Origin: an uncultured Chryseobacterium sp.
GTDB taxonomy: Bacteria; Bacteroidota; Bacteroidia; Flavobacteriales; Weeksellaceae
NCBI GenBank assembly: GCA_913778275.1
Contig: CAJYWN010000018.1
Coordinates: 1-44,364, forward strand
Direction of reading: 5' to 3'
DNA: 44,364 nucleotides
Shown here: in pieces, positions 28,201 through 36,540 of the stretch
Position numbering within the stretch: the first letter of the stretch is position 1
Layout of the letters: each line of letters begins with the position of its first letter
Notes under the pieces: generated by a model
What the model saw: the letters and a program-made list of their open reading frames with translations, nothing else
What the model was told of the DNA's origin: nothing
Database searches by the model: none
Translations under genes and position numbers: made by a program

Positions 28201-29085
28201 ATGAAAATTATAATCACAGGCTCATTAGGAAATGTAGCAAAACCTCTTGCCCAACAATTAATTTCTGAAGGGCATGCTGTCACTGTAATCAGCAGCAAAG
28301 AAGCAAAGAAAAATGAAATTGAAAGTTTAGGAGCTGAAGCCGCTATCGGTTCAATAACAGATATTAATTTTTTAGCTGAAACATTTGAAAGTGCAGATGC
28401 AGTCTTTTTGATGACTCCGCCGAGCCTGGGTCCCGAAAATATTGTTGAAAATACAATTAACGCAGGTAAAAAATATGCGGAAGCCATTCAACAAACCGGA
28501 GTAAAGCGAGTGGTAATGTTAAGCAGCATCGGTGCAGATTCCTCTGTCGAAAACGGCCCTATCAAAGGACTTCATTTTATCGAAAAGTTATACCGTGAAC
28601 TTGAGAACTCTTCGGTTACTTTTTTAAGAGCGGGATACTTCTACCTTAATTTATTGAATGACATTCCTCTGATTAAAAATGCAGGAATAATCGGAGGTAA
28701 TTATCCTTCTAATACATTTATTCCTTTAGTTCATCCTAGAGATATTGCAAGAGCTGCAGCCGAAGAACTGATCAGCCAATCCGAAGGTAAAAACATAAAG
28801 TATATTATTGGCGATGTCCGTCCTGCATCTGATTTTGCAGGAGTTTTGGGCCAGGCTATAGGAAAACCTGAGCTCCCTTGGATTGAATTTAAAGATGAAG
28901 AGGCTCTTAACGGAATGCTTCAGGCAGGGGTTCCTCAGGAAATGGCAGAACTCTATACGGAAATGGGAAGAGGGATTCGGACAGGAATTATTCAGAAAGA
29001 TTTTATAGATCACGGTTCCATAATAAAAGGAGAAACCAAACTGGAAAATTTTGCGGATGAATTTGCCAAAAAGTTTAATGTCTGA
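28201..29085 (+). CDS. NmrA-like/QorB-type NAD(P)-binding oxidoreductase
   Basis: A 294-aa atypical short-chain dehydrogenase of the NmrA/QorB group. KIIITGSLGNVAKPLAQQL is the dinucleotide-binding motif, VKRVVMLSSIGADSS follows, then FLRAGYFYLNLLNDI and IPLVHPRDIARAAAEEL. Relatives reduce quinones or sense redox state. The start ATG 28201 follows the -7 box by 27 bases; upstream codons lie in the promoter. Pairing with a Cys-containing HxlR regulator mirrors the QorR-controlled quinone oxidoreductase loci known in other bacteria. Confidence 0.9.
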   Translation: MKIIITGSLGNVAKPLAQQLISEGHAVTVISSKEAKKNEIESLGAEAAIGSITDINFLAETFESADAVFLMTPPSLGPENIVENTINAGKKYAEAIQQTGVKRVVMLSSIGADSSVENGPIKGLHFIEKLYRELENSSVTFLRAGYFYLNLLNDIPLIKNAGIIGGNYPSNTFIPLVHPRDIARAAAEELISQSEGKNIKYIIGDVRPASDFAGVLGQAIGKPELPWIEFKDEEALNGMLQAGVPQEMAELYTEMGRGIRTGIIQKDFIDHGSIIKGETKLENFADEFAKKFNV

Positions 29086-29102
29086 TATTTTAACACAGTT
29101 TC

Positions 29103-29143
29103 AGAAGAGTTTCGGCGGGCCTTTGGCCCGCCGAAACTCTTCT
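29103..29143. terminator. Strong bidirectional hairpin terminator
   Basis: A perfect 19-bp stem (29103-29121 with 29125-29143) and a 3-nt loop, between convergent genes. Confidence 0.85.
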
Positions 29144-29156
29144 ATATAAGTCATCA

Positions 29157-30443
29157 TTACCTTTCATTTTCCTTCCGTACTTTTTTTAGGACCTTTAATT
29201 TTCCATCTACAGGTTGTGTCATTTTTAAATTTAAAATATCGGCAACCATCGGATAGACATTTACATTTTCAAACTCATTTATAATCATATTGTTTTTGAA
29301 TGCCGGTCCCCAGGCGTAGAATACCGCTTTCATTTCAGGGACTAGTGCCGTATTATAGCCATGCTTTCCTGCCGAAGCCTTCTTTCCTTTTTCCAGAAAT
29401 ATCTTAGGAGCTTTAGGAATCAGGAGAATTTGCCCGATTCTTCCGTAATAATCATCTTTCGCAGAGAAGTGCAGACCGCTGGGAAGCTTTTTATCAAGAT
29501 ACACTTCATAGTCCGGGGTTTTATGGGTATTCAATTCCTTATAGACATTTTTAATTTCAGCCGGATTTTTGACGTAAACCCTCAATAAAGTCTGAGAGTT
29601 ATAAATATCAAATCTTTTCTTATCCAGCAGCATTTGCGGGATTTCCAGAGGATTTGCGCCGTCTACTTTTATCATTCCGTGGTCGGAAACAAAAACAAAG
29701 TTTACATTATTCACTCCCAGTTCATGTACTTTCCGTACCAGGTCGCCTATTGCAGCATCCACTTTGTGAACAGCATCTGCTGTTTCTTTTGCTTCGGGTC
29801 CGAAATGGTGTCCGGCTGCATCAACTTCCGGGAAATATAGCGAAATAAAATGCGGTCTTTTGTCCGTCGGAAGTTTCAGCCAGTTGATCACTATGTCAAC
29901 TTTTTCTGCCGGGGAAAATTTTTCATGATACGGATAATAATACGTTGGCCTAGTTCCTCCGGCATCACTTGCCGAACCAACCCACATTAACGATGCAGAA
30001 AGTATTCCCTGCTGTTCTGCCAGTCCCCACAGCGGAAGGCCTCCATACCATTTACCGTCTTCTGCATTTGCTTTATCGCTCATTGCATAAGAAGCTTTCT
30101 TTTTATAATCATAGAAATAATTATCAATCAGCCCGTGGTGAGAAGGGTATAGGCCGGTTATTAAAGTCCAGTGGTTGGGAAATGTAATACTTGGATAGCT
30201 GGGAATCATCGCTTCCGCCCGGATTCCTTCACCTGAAAAATTCAATAGATTTCGCGCATTGTATTTCTTTGCATAATCGTAACGAAATCCGTCTGCAGAA
30301 ATCATAATTACATAAGGTTTTGTTCTTGCTTCGACACTGTTGTACCTGTTGGGTATGACGACCTGTGCAGTGTCTGTATTTCCCTGCTGACTAAAAACGG
30401 ACAGTGAAAACAACAGCATTATTATGGCTAATCCCCGCTTCAT
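29157..30443 (-). CDS. Ectonucleotide pyrophosphatase/phosphodiesterase (alkaline phosphatase superfamily)
   Basis: A 428-aa exported enzyme with a signal peptide (LAIIMLLFSLSVFS). Metal-binding D51 lies in ISADGFRYDY and the nucleophile T87 in SYPSITFPNH, the arrangement of NPP-type phosphodiesterases rather than phosphatases with Ser. VSDHGM, DAAGHHFGP and GKHGYN provide the remaining zinc ligands. It likely hydrolyses nucleotide or phospholipid diesters in the periplasm. It has a -7 box 18 bases before the start and convergent terminators, so it is a single-gene unit. Confidence 0.93.
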   Translation of the reverse strand: MKRGLAIIMLLFSLSVFSQQGNTDTAQVVIPNRYNSVEARTKPYVIMISADGFRYDYAKKYNARNLLNFSGEGIRAEAMIPSYPSITFPNHWTLITGLYPSHHGLIDNYFYDYKKKASYAMSDKANAEDGKWYGGLPLWGLAEQQGILSASLMWVGSASDAGGTRPTYYYPYHEKFSPAEKVDIVINWLKLPTDKRPHFISLYFPEVDAAGHHFGPEAKETADAVHKVDAAIGDLVRKVHELGVNNVNFVFVSDHGMIKVDGANPLEIPQMLLDKKRFDIYNSQTLLRVYVKNPAEIKNVYKELNTHKTPDYEVYLDKKLPSGLHFSAKDDYYGRIGQILLIPKAPKIFLEKGKKASAGKHGYNTALVPEMKAVFYAWGPAFKNNMIINEFENVNVYPMVADILNLKMTQPVDGKLKVLKKVRKENER

Positions 30444-30460
30444 TATTGAAATGTTTTATG

Positions 30461-30468
30461 CAAAGTTA
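30461..30468 (-). promoter_or_regulatory. Predicted -7 box of the NPP-type gene
   Basis: TAACTTTG on the minus strand fits TAnnTTTG. Confidence 0.5.
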
Positions 30469-30524
30469 GGGTCTCATCGAATGATAAAAAAGTTTAGCGG
30501 ATTAAAAAAATATTAAACCTCTCC

Positions 30525-30552
30525 AACAAAAAAGCAGAAGGAGTACTTCTGC
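30525..30552 (-). terminator. Terminator of the DUF3575-like gene
   Basis: GCAGAAG and CTTCTGC pair around 5 bases; on the minus strand a T run follows. Confidence 0.8.
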
Positions 30553-30577
30553 CGTTCCATTTATATTTAAATTAAAT

Positions 30578-31327
30578 TTAAAATCTGTATCCCAGGGATA
30601 ATCCGGTTCTGAAACCGATCCACGGACCGTCAATGATAACGCGGGCTCCGTTGGTATTGGTTTCTACGGTATAATTGACATAAGGAATATCAAGATTTTC
30701 AATTTCTTTTTTCAGTTCAGCCTGCATATCGGGAGTAAGGGGGATGTCACTGGTCATGGTGAAATCTCCTTTTCCGGCACCATAATGGGCTCCTGCAATC
30801 CAGAAGTCCAGTACGAGATTTCGGCTGGCAGTAAGGAAAAACTGAGCACCCACCATTACACCGCCACTGTTTCCGTTAGCATTTCCGAAGCCTTTCAGAG
30901 GAATCTGATAGGTTGTTCCGCTGAAGGTATAGTCAAAATAAAAATCGAAGGTATTGGAAGTAATTTTTGAATACCGGTAATACGGGGCAATATAAAAACC
31001 TTTTCCATATCCTGAACCAAGATAAAATCTGGGTTCTATAGTAAAATTAAACGCTTTTGCTTCCAGGTTCTGAAATCTTTTCTCATCATTGTCGCTTAAA
31101 AAAGAATTGATAAAAGGAACTTTTCCTTCCGGCATCGCACCGAAGCCCATGTTAACAGAAAACCATCGGTTAATGGCTCTTTCATAGGAAAGATTGATAT
31201 TTCTGAATACGTAAGCCGTAACATTTGTTTTAACAATGTTCATTTTCTCCGAAAGTGGAGTAGTGATCTCCTGTGCCTGCAGCACGGAGAATAGGAAACA
31301 GGGAATAGCAAGAAGAATTTTTTTCAT
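30578..31327 (-). CDS. Outer-membrane beta-barrel protein (DUF3575-like)
   Basis: A 249-aa protein with a signal peptide (LLAIPCFLFSVLQAQ) and barrel-like strands, ending in GLSLGYRF with a terminal Phe. The opening NIVKTNVTAYVFRNINLSYE matches the DUF3575-type membrane proteins of Bacteroidota. The middle part (GFYIAPYYRYSKIT) and the insert about 195-215 are less conserved. No substrate can be named. It is a single-gene unit with its own terminator. Confidence 0.82.
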   Translation of the reverse strand: MKKILLAIPCFLFSVLQAQEITTPLSEKMNIVKTNVTAYVFRNINLSYERAINRWFSVNMGFGAMPEGKVPFINSFLSDNDEKRFQNLEAKAFNFTIEPRFYLGSGYGKGFYIAPYYRYSKITSNTFDFYFDYTFSGTTYQIPLKGFGNANGNSGGVMVGAQFFLTASRNLVLDFWIAGAHYGAGKGDFTMTSDIPLTPDMQAELKKEIENLDIPYVNYTVETNTNGARVIIDGPWIGFRTGLSLGYRF

Positions 31328-31524
31328 GATTTTAATATTTATGATTCGATATATTTACATAAAAGCAAAAAACGGGCAAAATATTTAGCATAAATATGCT
31401 TTATTATTAAATATTATGTTTTTGTTTACAATTAGTTTACATAAAGCGAGATTTGTTCTCGAATAAATACTTGTTCCGGACTTTAATTATAACATTCAAT
31501 CGTGTACTTTCTTTTTTATCATAT

Positions 31525-31554
31525 AAAAAATCCGCCCGGAATTTCGGACGGATT
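31525..31554 (-). terminator. Terminator of the T9SS cargo gene
   Basis: AATCCGCCCG and CGGACGGATT form a 10-bp stem (one G-U in the minus-strand RNA), followed on that strand by a T run. Confidence 0.8.
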
Positions 31555-31602
31555 GATATCAATAGATTGTGGTTATATAAATTCTGAGCTACTGAGTGGA
31601 TT

Positions 31603-32604
31603 TTATTTTTTGATAAATTTCGAAGTCTCTGTTTTTTTATTATCCTTTGTTGCAACTTCAATGAAATAAGAGGCGGAAGGAAGTTCTGAAACTGAAATTT
31701 TATCGGATTTTATATCTGTAGTTTTCACAAGTTTTCCGTCCAGCGTATAGATTTTGGCGGTTGTAAAATTTCCTGCTCCTCCTTTTAATTGAATCAATTC
31801 CTGAGCAGGATTAGGATAAATTTTCAGTTTCTCATGAATACTTAAATCTTTCGTAGACAAATTCAACGTATTTAAAGCCTGTGCGGCATTGGTCGTCTGA
31901 TTGTTAATTCCTGCCAGAGGAACATTAATGACCGTCTGGATTGTTGTAAGCAATGGAAATTTAAAACTACTGTTATAATAAGAATATGAAGTGTTTACAA
32001 TAGAGCCAATAGGAAATAAAAAGCTGGTATCGGTAGGCAGATGCAGATTAAAATTCTGTACGGATTTTATTCTCAGTACATTGGTATAGGTAGAAGAACC
32101 TAAAATAAGAGTTCCGGAAGCATCTGCAGAAATATTGATTGTTCCTTTACACAAACCGCTTGCGGAAGTTGAGGTGAATGTTCCTTGGGCCTGGTCGCTT
32201 TCGGAGTATCCAAAAGCCGCCGGGTAGGAAATAAAAGTACCGTTGTTTGTCGAAAAATTCAGAGTGGCATCGGTAGTCACCAATCCCGTAATTTCCAGTT
32301 TGGAAGCAGATTGCTTATAATAGACTGTATTTCCGCTTCCCACCATTTTTAAAGTTGATCCCGGAAAGGTTGTAATTTCTGTTGATGTTGGTGTGGAATA
32401 ATTTGTAAGAGAGGCAGAACCTAATACCAATGATGCATTATTGAATGTCACTCCGCTCCCTGTTGCCGAGTTATCCGGTGTTCCTGTTACAGATAAATAA
32501 TTTGCAGTTTCTCCGCTCACCGGATCATTAAATGCTTTTGTAATTGTTGTTTGTGCTGAAATAGAGCCTGAAGCCATCAGCAAGAGGAATAGATTTATTT
32601 TCAT
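31603..32604 (-). CDS. T9SS-exported surface protein of unknown function
   Basis: A 333-aa secreted protein. ATG 32604 was chosen because the signal peptide (LFLLLMASGSISAQ) follows it; an upstream in-frame ATG at 32709 would add 35 residues with no signal. The middle (20-250) is Ser/Thr/Asn-rich and beta-structured with no recognised domain. The C-terminal about 75 residues are a type A sorting domain (LKIYPNPAQELIQL, then LPSASYFIEVATKDNK, ending TSKFIKK). The protein should be carried across the outer membrane and released or anchored at the surface. Confidence 0.85.
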   Translation of the reverse strand: MKINLFLLLMASGSISAQTTITKAFNDPVSGETANYLSVTGTPDNSATGSGVTFNNASLVLGSASLTNYSTPTSTEITTFPGSTLKMVGSGNTVYYKQSASKLEITGLVTTDATLNFSTNNGTFISYPAAFGYSESDQAQGTFTSTSASGLCKGTINISADASGTLILGSSTYTNVLRIKSVQNFNLHLPTDTSFLFPIGSIVNTSYSYYNSSFKFPLLTTIQTVINVPLAGINNQTTNAAQALNTLNLSTKDLSIHEKLKIYPNPAQELIQLKGGAGNFTTAKIYTLDGKLVKTTDIKSDKISVSELPSASYFIEVATKDNKKTETSKFIKK

Positions 32605-32697
32605 ATTTAAATTTTTACGAATATAATCAAAAAAACAGCCAGTCAAAATTATTTTTTTAGGAAGTAACATCTTTTTAATGAGAATTTTAAAAATATT

Positions 32698-32732
32698 AAA
32701 ACCATCCAAATACTGAATGGTTTTTTTTCTAT
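32698..32732. terminator. Terminator downstream of the arr/DHFR-fold genes
   Basis: AAAACCAT and ATGGTTTT pair around 11 bases with A and T runs on both sides. Confidence 0.7.
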
Positions 32733-32736
32733 ATTG

Positions 32737-33285
32737 CTAGTGTATATTTTCTGGTTCATAGATCAGTTGTACTACTCCTGATCTGAAAACATGGGTTGTC
32801 ATCAGTTTTAGATTTAATCTCTGGTTTAGCTCTTCAAATAAAGGTTTGCCTTTTCCTAATGCAACCGGATGGACAGAGATTCTGTAAACGTCTATCAGAT
32901 TAAGCTGAATAAATGTTCTGATGAGTCCTGCACCGCCGTACAGCCAGATATCTTTCCCTTGTTGCAGCTTTATTTCCTGCACTGTTTTCTCTATATTATC
33001 GGTGAAAACCGCATTCTGATCTTTTCTTTCATGATGGGAAAATACTACCTTTTCCTTAGCATGTATTTTTTTCCAGAACTGTATTTCTTCTCCTCCTGAA
33101 TCTTCTTGCGGTTGATAATTTCCCCACGCGTCATAGCTTGCTCTTCCGTAAAAGATGGTGTCAATATTCTCAAGAAAACCATCAAAATCCATGTCATTAT
33201 CCATAATGCACCAGTCGGTTTCTCCGTTTGGACCTTCAATAAATCCGTCTAAGGTAGCGGCAAGGTCTAAAATTATTTTTTTCAT
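32737..33285 (-). CDS. Dihydrofolate reductase-fold protein (RibD C-terminal type)
   Basis: A 182-aa protein of the RibD C-terminal/dihydrofolate-reductase-like family (KIILDLAATLDGFIEGPNGE, then IDTIFYGRASYDAWGNY, then GKDIWLYGGAGLIRTF). Such proteins bind NADPH; their substrates are mostly unknown and they are not proven folate enzymes. The start ATG 33285 fits the family N-terminus. It lies 30 bp downstream of arr on the same strand and is probably cotranscribed. Confidence 0.9.
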   Translation of the reverse strand: MKKIILDLAATLDGFIEGPNGETDWCIMDNDMDFDGFLENIDTIFYGRASYDAWGNYQPQEDSGGEEIQFWKKIHAKEKVVFSHHERKDQNAVFTDNIEKTVQEIKLQQGKDIWLYGGAGLIRTFIQLNLIDVYRISVHPVALGKGKPLFEELNQRLNLKLMTTHVFRSGVVQLIYEPENIH

Positions 33286-33315
33286 ATCAAATTTAAATTT
33301 TTTGTGAATTGACAA

Positions 33316-33741
33316 TCAATTGATAATTTCTGCTTCTGGATTCTCCCTGAGTCTGGCAGTTCTTTCTTTCCGGTTTTGAATTTCATCATCGGTGAGCCTG
33401 ATCCATTCTGTTACTTCGCCCACAACTTTTAGAGGAGCCGTGCTGCGGTAGGATCGGGTAGGGTTTCCTGGGAATTTTTTATCGGTAACATTCGGGTCGT
33501 TTTCGAATGCTCCGGTAGGCTCTACGATGTAGATCCGTTCTTTTCCGTCACCTTTTGCCAGTGCAGCGGCCAGGCCGGCTCCGTTCTGTAGGGCTGTGAA
33601 ATAAATATGATTCATAGTGATCCCGGGATAATAATTCGATTCAAATCCGGCAGTAAGGAGATCCCCGATTTTTAGGTCGGCTTTCGTACCATGATAGAAT
33701 GGGCCAGGGTCAGGAATTTCCTGCTCTTTTTTGTTTTCCAT
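33316..33741 (-). CDS. arr: NAD(+)-rifampin ADP-ribosyltransferase
   Basis: A 141-aa enzyme that inactivates rifampin by ADP-ribosylating its C23 hydroxyl. It aligns along its whole length with mycobacterial Arr: FYHGTKADLKIGD, ESNYYPGITMNHIYFT, then RIYIVEPTGAFENDPNVTDK and FPGNPTRSYRS. H17, Y47 and D82 correspond to the H19, Y49 and D84 active-site residues of M. smegmatis Arr as I recall them. ATG 33741 gives the family length; the 33 upstream in-frame codons look non-coding. It may be intrinsic in this genus or acquired; flanking DNA shows no transposase. Confidence 0.94.
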   Translation of the reverse strand: MENKKEQEIPDPGPFYHGTKADLKIGDLLTAGFESNYYPGITMNHIYFTALQNGAGLAAALAKGDGKERIYIVEPTGAFENDPNVTDKKFPGNPTRSYRSTAPLKVVGEVTEWIRLTDDEIQNRKERTARLRENPEAEIIN

Positions 33742-33963
33742 TGTGGTGTGTTTTGGGTTTTGACGAACCTGTAAACTTATGAATTTGTTTTTAAATATGA
33801 AACTTTTACTGTTCTGGTTTGTCACATTTAATATCTGCAAATCCCTCTACATCTTGATCTCTTCGAAGCAATTTTTATAAGCAATAATATCCTGTAACCG
33901 CTGTCTGATGAAGTCGTTGTATAAGATGACGCGCGCAAAATACCCGCGCCACCGTTTTTCTGA

Positions 33964-34623
33964 TTATTTCTTCATAAAAACATAGCCTCCTTTGGTCGCG
34001 CCCCAGACCTGTTTCCCCGAGGCATCAAATCCCTGGTCCCAGGATTCCAGCATTCCTTTTTTCAAAACAATTTTCGTGGTAGCATAGGTTGCACCTCGTA
34101 AATCAGAAGGACATTTGTCCGCATCAGTTCCTCCTAAATAAGTATCACCCTGCTTTTTAAGCGTTACGGTACAACCGTCTTTCAGTTCAATAAGATTGAA
34201 AGTAAGTTTGTCTTTTTTGATCTTATCATTTTGCAGACCTGCAAAAGTAAGCGGATCTTTTATGGTATAGATTTCGCTGGTAAATGTATCTTTTGAAGGA
34301 TGTTGCAGATGATAGACGCGCTGGCGGTAAGGTTTGTCTGCTTTAGCCGAGACAGCCTGTTCTACGTAGAGCCATTTCCCGTCATTTCTTTCACTCCAGA
34401 TCGGTGTCATCACTAAGCTGATGTTAAAATAGGCACTGTCTGCTTTAGACTGTAATTCACTGGAAAATGTGCCGGTCATCAAAGAGGCGAGACTTTCCAG
34501 TTCGGTGTCATGTTTTGCTGAATGAGTCTTATGAGCAGCTGTGCAGCCTGCTAATGTTAAAATTGCGAAAAATGAAATTGCGTTTTTTTTCGTAAAAGTT
34601 TGGTTTTTTTTGAATGTATTCAT
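33964..34623 (-). CDS. CpeT/CpcT-like lipoprotein
   Basis: A 219-aa protein with a lipoprotein signal (FFAILTLAGC) and a CpeT/CpcT-family domain (LASLMTGTFSS, then MTPIWSERNDGKWLYVEQA, PYRQRVYHL, and LESWDQGFDASGKQVWGA). In cyanobacteria this family attaches bilin chromophores to phycobiliproteins. No phycobiliprotein exists here, so the function must differ, perhaps binding a tetrapyrrole or other hydrophobic ligand at the membrane. ATG 34623 was chosen because the -7 box at 34653-34660 excludes the upstream ATG at 34692. Confidence 0.85.
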   Translation of the reverse strand: MNTFKKNQTFTKKNAISFFAILTLAGCTAAHKTHSAKHDTELESLASLMTGTFSSELQSKADSAYFNISLVMTPIWSERNDGKWLYVEQAVSAKADKPYRQRVYHLQHPSKDTFTSEIYTIKDPLTFAGLQNDKIKKDKLTFNLIELKDGCTVTLKKQGDTYLGGTDADKCPSDLRGATYATTKIVLKKGMLESWDQGFDASGKQVWGATKGGYVFMKK

Positions 34624-34630
34624 GTTGAAA

Positions 34631-34660
34631 ATATTGGAATTATACCATATTCCAAATATA
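34631..34660 (-). promoter_or_regulatory. Promoter and inverted repeat of the CpeT-like gene
   Basis: TATATTTG (minus strand, 34660-34653) is the -7 box. TTGGAAT (34634-34640) and ATTCCAA (34649-34655) form an inverted repeat across the start region, a possible operator. Confidence 0.45.
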
Positions 34661-34692
34661 CCACAAAAGTTGAATGCAATACTATCAATCAA

Positions 34693-34869
34693 TTGCTTGC
34701 GGAACTGATGTTTTTAAAATATTGTCCGTAATAGTAATGAAGCGAGTTGATAAACATATCACAGGAACCATTTTTATACCGGTTCTATCGGTGTTATATT
34801 TTCTTTAAACTTTTCATAGTTTTTTCGCAGTTCAGAAAATGAAATACAACCTTTAGCGAAAGCACAAAA
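34693..34869. other. Gap with a possible gene remnant
   Basis: No complete gene is seen. On the minus strand a frame of about 35 codons without a start ends at a TAA near 34784 and reads like protein (CISFSELRKNYEKFKENITP, then IEPV). It could be the tail of a decayed gene or a dispersed repeat. Confidence 0.25.
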
Positions 34870-34889
34870 GCTGAAGTGAAAGCTTCAGC
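34870..34889 (-). terminator. Terminator of the SDR/NTF2-like operon
   Basis: GCTGAAG and CTTCAGC pair around six bases; TTTTGTGCTTT follows on the minus strand. Confidence 0.7.
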
Positions 34890-34917
34890 CTGCATTTAAA
34901 TAGTAATGCTTAATGGG

Positions 34918-35232
34918 TTATACGATTTTCAATGACTGGATTAATCCTTTTTGAAATTCAAAATAGTACGTCATCACAATCGGGCTTCCCGGAAAATTAC
35001 CGGCAGCTTCCGCTTTTAAGGTATGGTCTGCTTCCGAATATTCTAACGGTTTCATTGTTGCCTGATATTCTTTATTGGCTTTATCGATCCAGTTTTTTAT
35101 TTCGGTTTTCCCATTGTGTGTTTTTCCTTCATCAAACACTACGGCTGTTTCGGTAAAACAATTGGCGTAAGCGGTACTGTCGAAATTGTTTTGCGCCTTT
35201 ACTAATTCTGTTATTACGTCTGGTAAATTCAT
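34918..35232 (-). CDS. NTF2/SnoaL-like protein
   Basis: A 104-aa protein of the NTF2-like/SnoaL fold (VITELVKAQNNFDSTAYANC, then FTETAVVFDEGKTHNGK and IKNWIDKAN). Such small cone-shaped proteins bind or isomerise small hydrophobic ligands; the role here is unknown. It lies 21 bp downstream of the SDR gene, with which it is almost certainly cotranscribed, and ahead of a terminator. It probably belongs to the same HxlR-controlled unit. Confidence 0.88.
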   Translation of the reverse strand: MNLPDVITELVKAQNNFDSTAYANCFTETAVVFDEGKTHNGKTEIKNWIDKANKEYQATMKPLEYSEADHTLKAEAAGNFPGSPIVMTYYFEFQKGLIQSLKIV

Positions 35233-35253
35233 TGTATTAAAATTTTAGATTAA

Positions 35254-36048
35254 TTAAATGGTGGGTACGGTTCCGCCGTCGATTACATAATTTGTCCCTG
35301 TTAAATAACTTGCCCTCGGTGAAACAAGAAAGCCAATAAATTCCGCTACTTCTTCCGGTTCGGCAGGCCTTCCGTAAGGAATTCCGCCTAATGCATCCAT
35401 AACACCCTGCTGAGCTTCTTCCACCGTACTGTTGGCGTTTCTTGCAATTTCGCCCAACCAGGCTACCGATGCTGATGTATTGATCCATCCCGGTGAAACG
35501 GTTAGCACACGAACTCCTTTTGGTGTCACTTCATTGGATAAGCTTTTGCTGTAATTAATCAATCCGGCTTTCGCAGCGGCATACGGCAGCGTGGAATCAT
35601 ACAGTGGCAGTTTTCCCTGAATTGAAGCGATGTGAATGATTACACCGTTTTTCCGATCGATCATTTGAGGTAAAAATCCTCTGTCCAGGCGAACCGGAGC
35701 AAGCAGATTGGCCTGAAGGGTTGATTCCCAGTTTTCATCCGTTAATGCGGCAAAACCTCCGGCAGGTGTTTCGGAGGATCCGAGGTTGTTCACCAGAATG
35801 TCAAGTCTTCCATAAGTCGACAACACTTCGTCAACTACTTTTCTTGAGCCTTCTGCCTTGCTTAAATCCGCTGCAATAAAATGCAGGCGGCTGTTTTCAT
35901 CCTGCGGAGCGTTCCTTGCGGTAATGATGACCGTTGCGCCTGCCTGCAAAAGCCTTTCTGCGATGGCTCTTCCGGCTCCTTTTGTACCTCCTGTTACCAG
36001 GGCAATTTTGCCCGATAGTTCATTGTTGAAATTAAATTGCTGTTCCAT
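35254..36048 (-). CDS. Short-chain dehydrogenase/reductase
   Basis: A 264-aa classical SDR. TGGTKGAGRAIAE binds the dinucleotide, NNLGSSE is the central NNAG-like motif, IASIQG holds the catalytic Ser and YAAAKAG gives YxxxK. The last part (ASYLTGTNYVIDGG) is typical. The substrate is unknown. ATG 36048 was chosen to match the family; an upstream in-frame start at 36147 would run through the promoter region. It is divergent from an HxlR gene, which likely controls it, and leads a two-gene operon with the NTF2-like gene. Confidence 0.93.
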   Translation of the reverse strand: MEQQFNFNNELSGKIALVTGGTKGAGRAIAERLLQAGATVIITARNAPQDENSRLHFIAADLSKAEGSRKVVDEVLSTYGRLDILVNNLGSSETPAGGFAALTDENWESTLQANLLAPVRLDRGFLPQMIDRKNGVIIHIASIQGKLPLYDSTLPYAAAKAGLINYSKSLSNEVTPKGVRVLTVSPGWINTSASVAWLGEIARNANSTVEEAQQGVMDALGGIPYGRPAEPEEVAEFIGFLVSPRASYLTGTNYVIDGGTVPTI

Positions 36049-36174
36049 TTTGTTTGTTTTGTTTAGGCAAAGTTGGGACTTATGTACGCACCTCACAAGT
36101 ACGGAATTACGATTCGGATAGGGAACAATTTTTCCCCTATTGCACAATTTGGAACATAGGTTTACATTTGCTTT
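36049..36174. promoter_or_regulatory. Divergent SDR/HxlR control region
   Basis: ATAGGG (36118-36123) and CCCTAT (36135-36140) form an inverted repeat that can serve as the HxlR operator. TACATTTG at 36163-36170 is the -7 box of the HxlR gene and ends 4 bases before its ATG, so that message is probably leaderless. Confidence 0.5.
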
Positions 36175-36540
36175 ATGTATGAAAGGAAAATTTTACCCAA
36201 CCTGAACTGCGGTTTGGATCTGATTGGCGAAGTACTGTACGGCAAATGGAAAATCCGTTTGCTGTGGTTTATTCATCAGGGATACCAGCGGCCCAGCGAA
36301 CTGCAGCGGAAAATCCCCGATGCCACGAGAAGGGTACTGAATATTCAGCTGAAAGAACTGGAAGACCATGAATTGATTACGAAAAAAATCTATCCCGTCG
36401 TTCCGCCGAAAGTAGAATACAGCCTAACGAATTTCGGACAGACGTTAATTCCTGTCATTGCAGCGTTGGGAAATTGGGGTGACACCCACGAAGAACATTT
36501 GCGCTCGGTTATTCTGAAGCGCCTGAATATAGAAAATTAA
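36175..36540 (+). CDS. HxlR family regulator (second)
   Basis: A 121-aa winged-helix regulator of the HxlR family (YGKWKIRLLWFIHQGYQRPS, then ELQRKIPDATRRVLNIQLKE and KKIYPVVPPKVEYSLTNFG). A Cys is present near the N-terminus (NLNCGLDLIGEVLYG), in the region of the redox-sensing Cys of YodB-type proteins. It is divergent from the SDR gene. Its last 28 codons are duplicated as a fragment 2.8 kb downstream (39277-39363). Confidence 0.92.
   Translation: MYERKILPNLNCGLDLIGEVLYGKWKIRLLWFIHQGYQRPSELQRKIPDATRRVLNIQLKELEDHELITKKIYPVVPPKVEYSLTNFGQTLIPVIAALGNWGDTHEEHLRSVILKRLNIEN

Noticed and set aside
31437..31661. A 74-codon minus-strand frame after the T9SS cargo gene
   Set aside because: It overlaps the end of that gene and the terminator, and its sequence is low-complexity and basic.
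32737..33285. Trimethoprim-resistance dihydrofolate reductase next to arr
   Set aside because: The sequence fits the RibD C-terminal-like family rather than true FolA/Dfr enzymes, so a resistance role is not supported.
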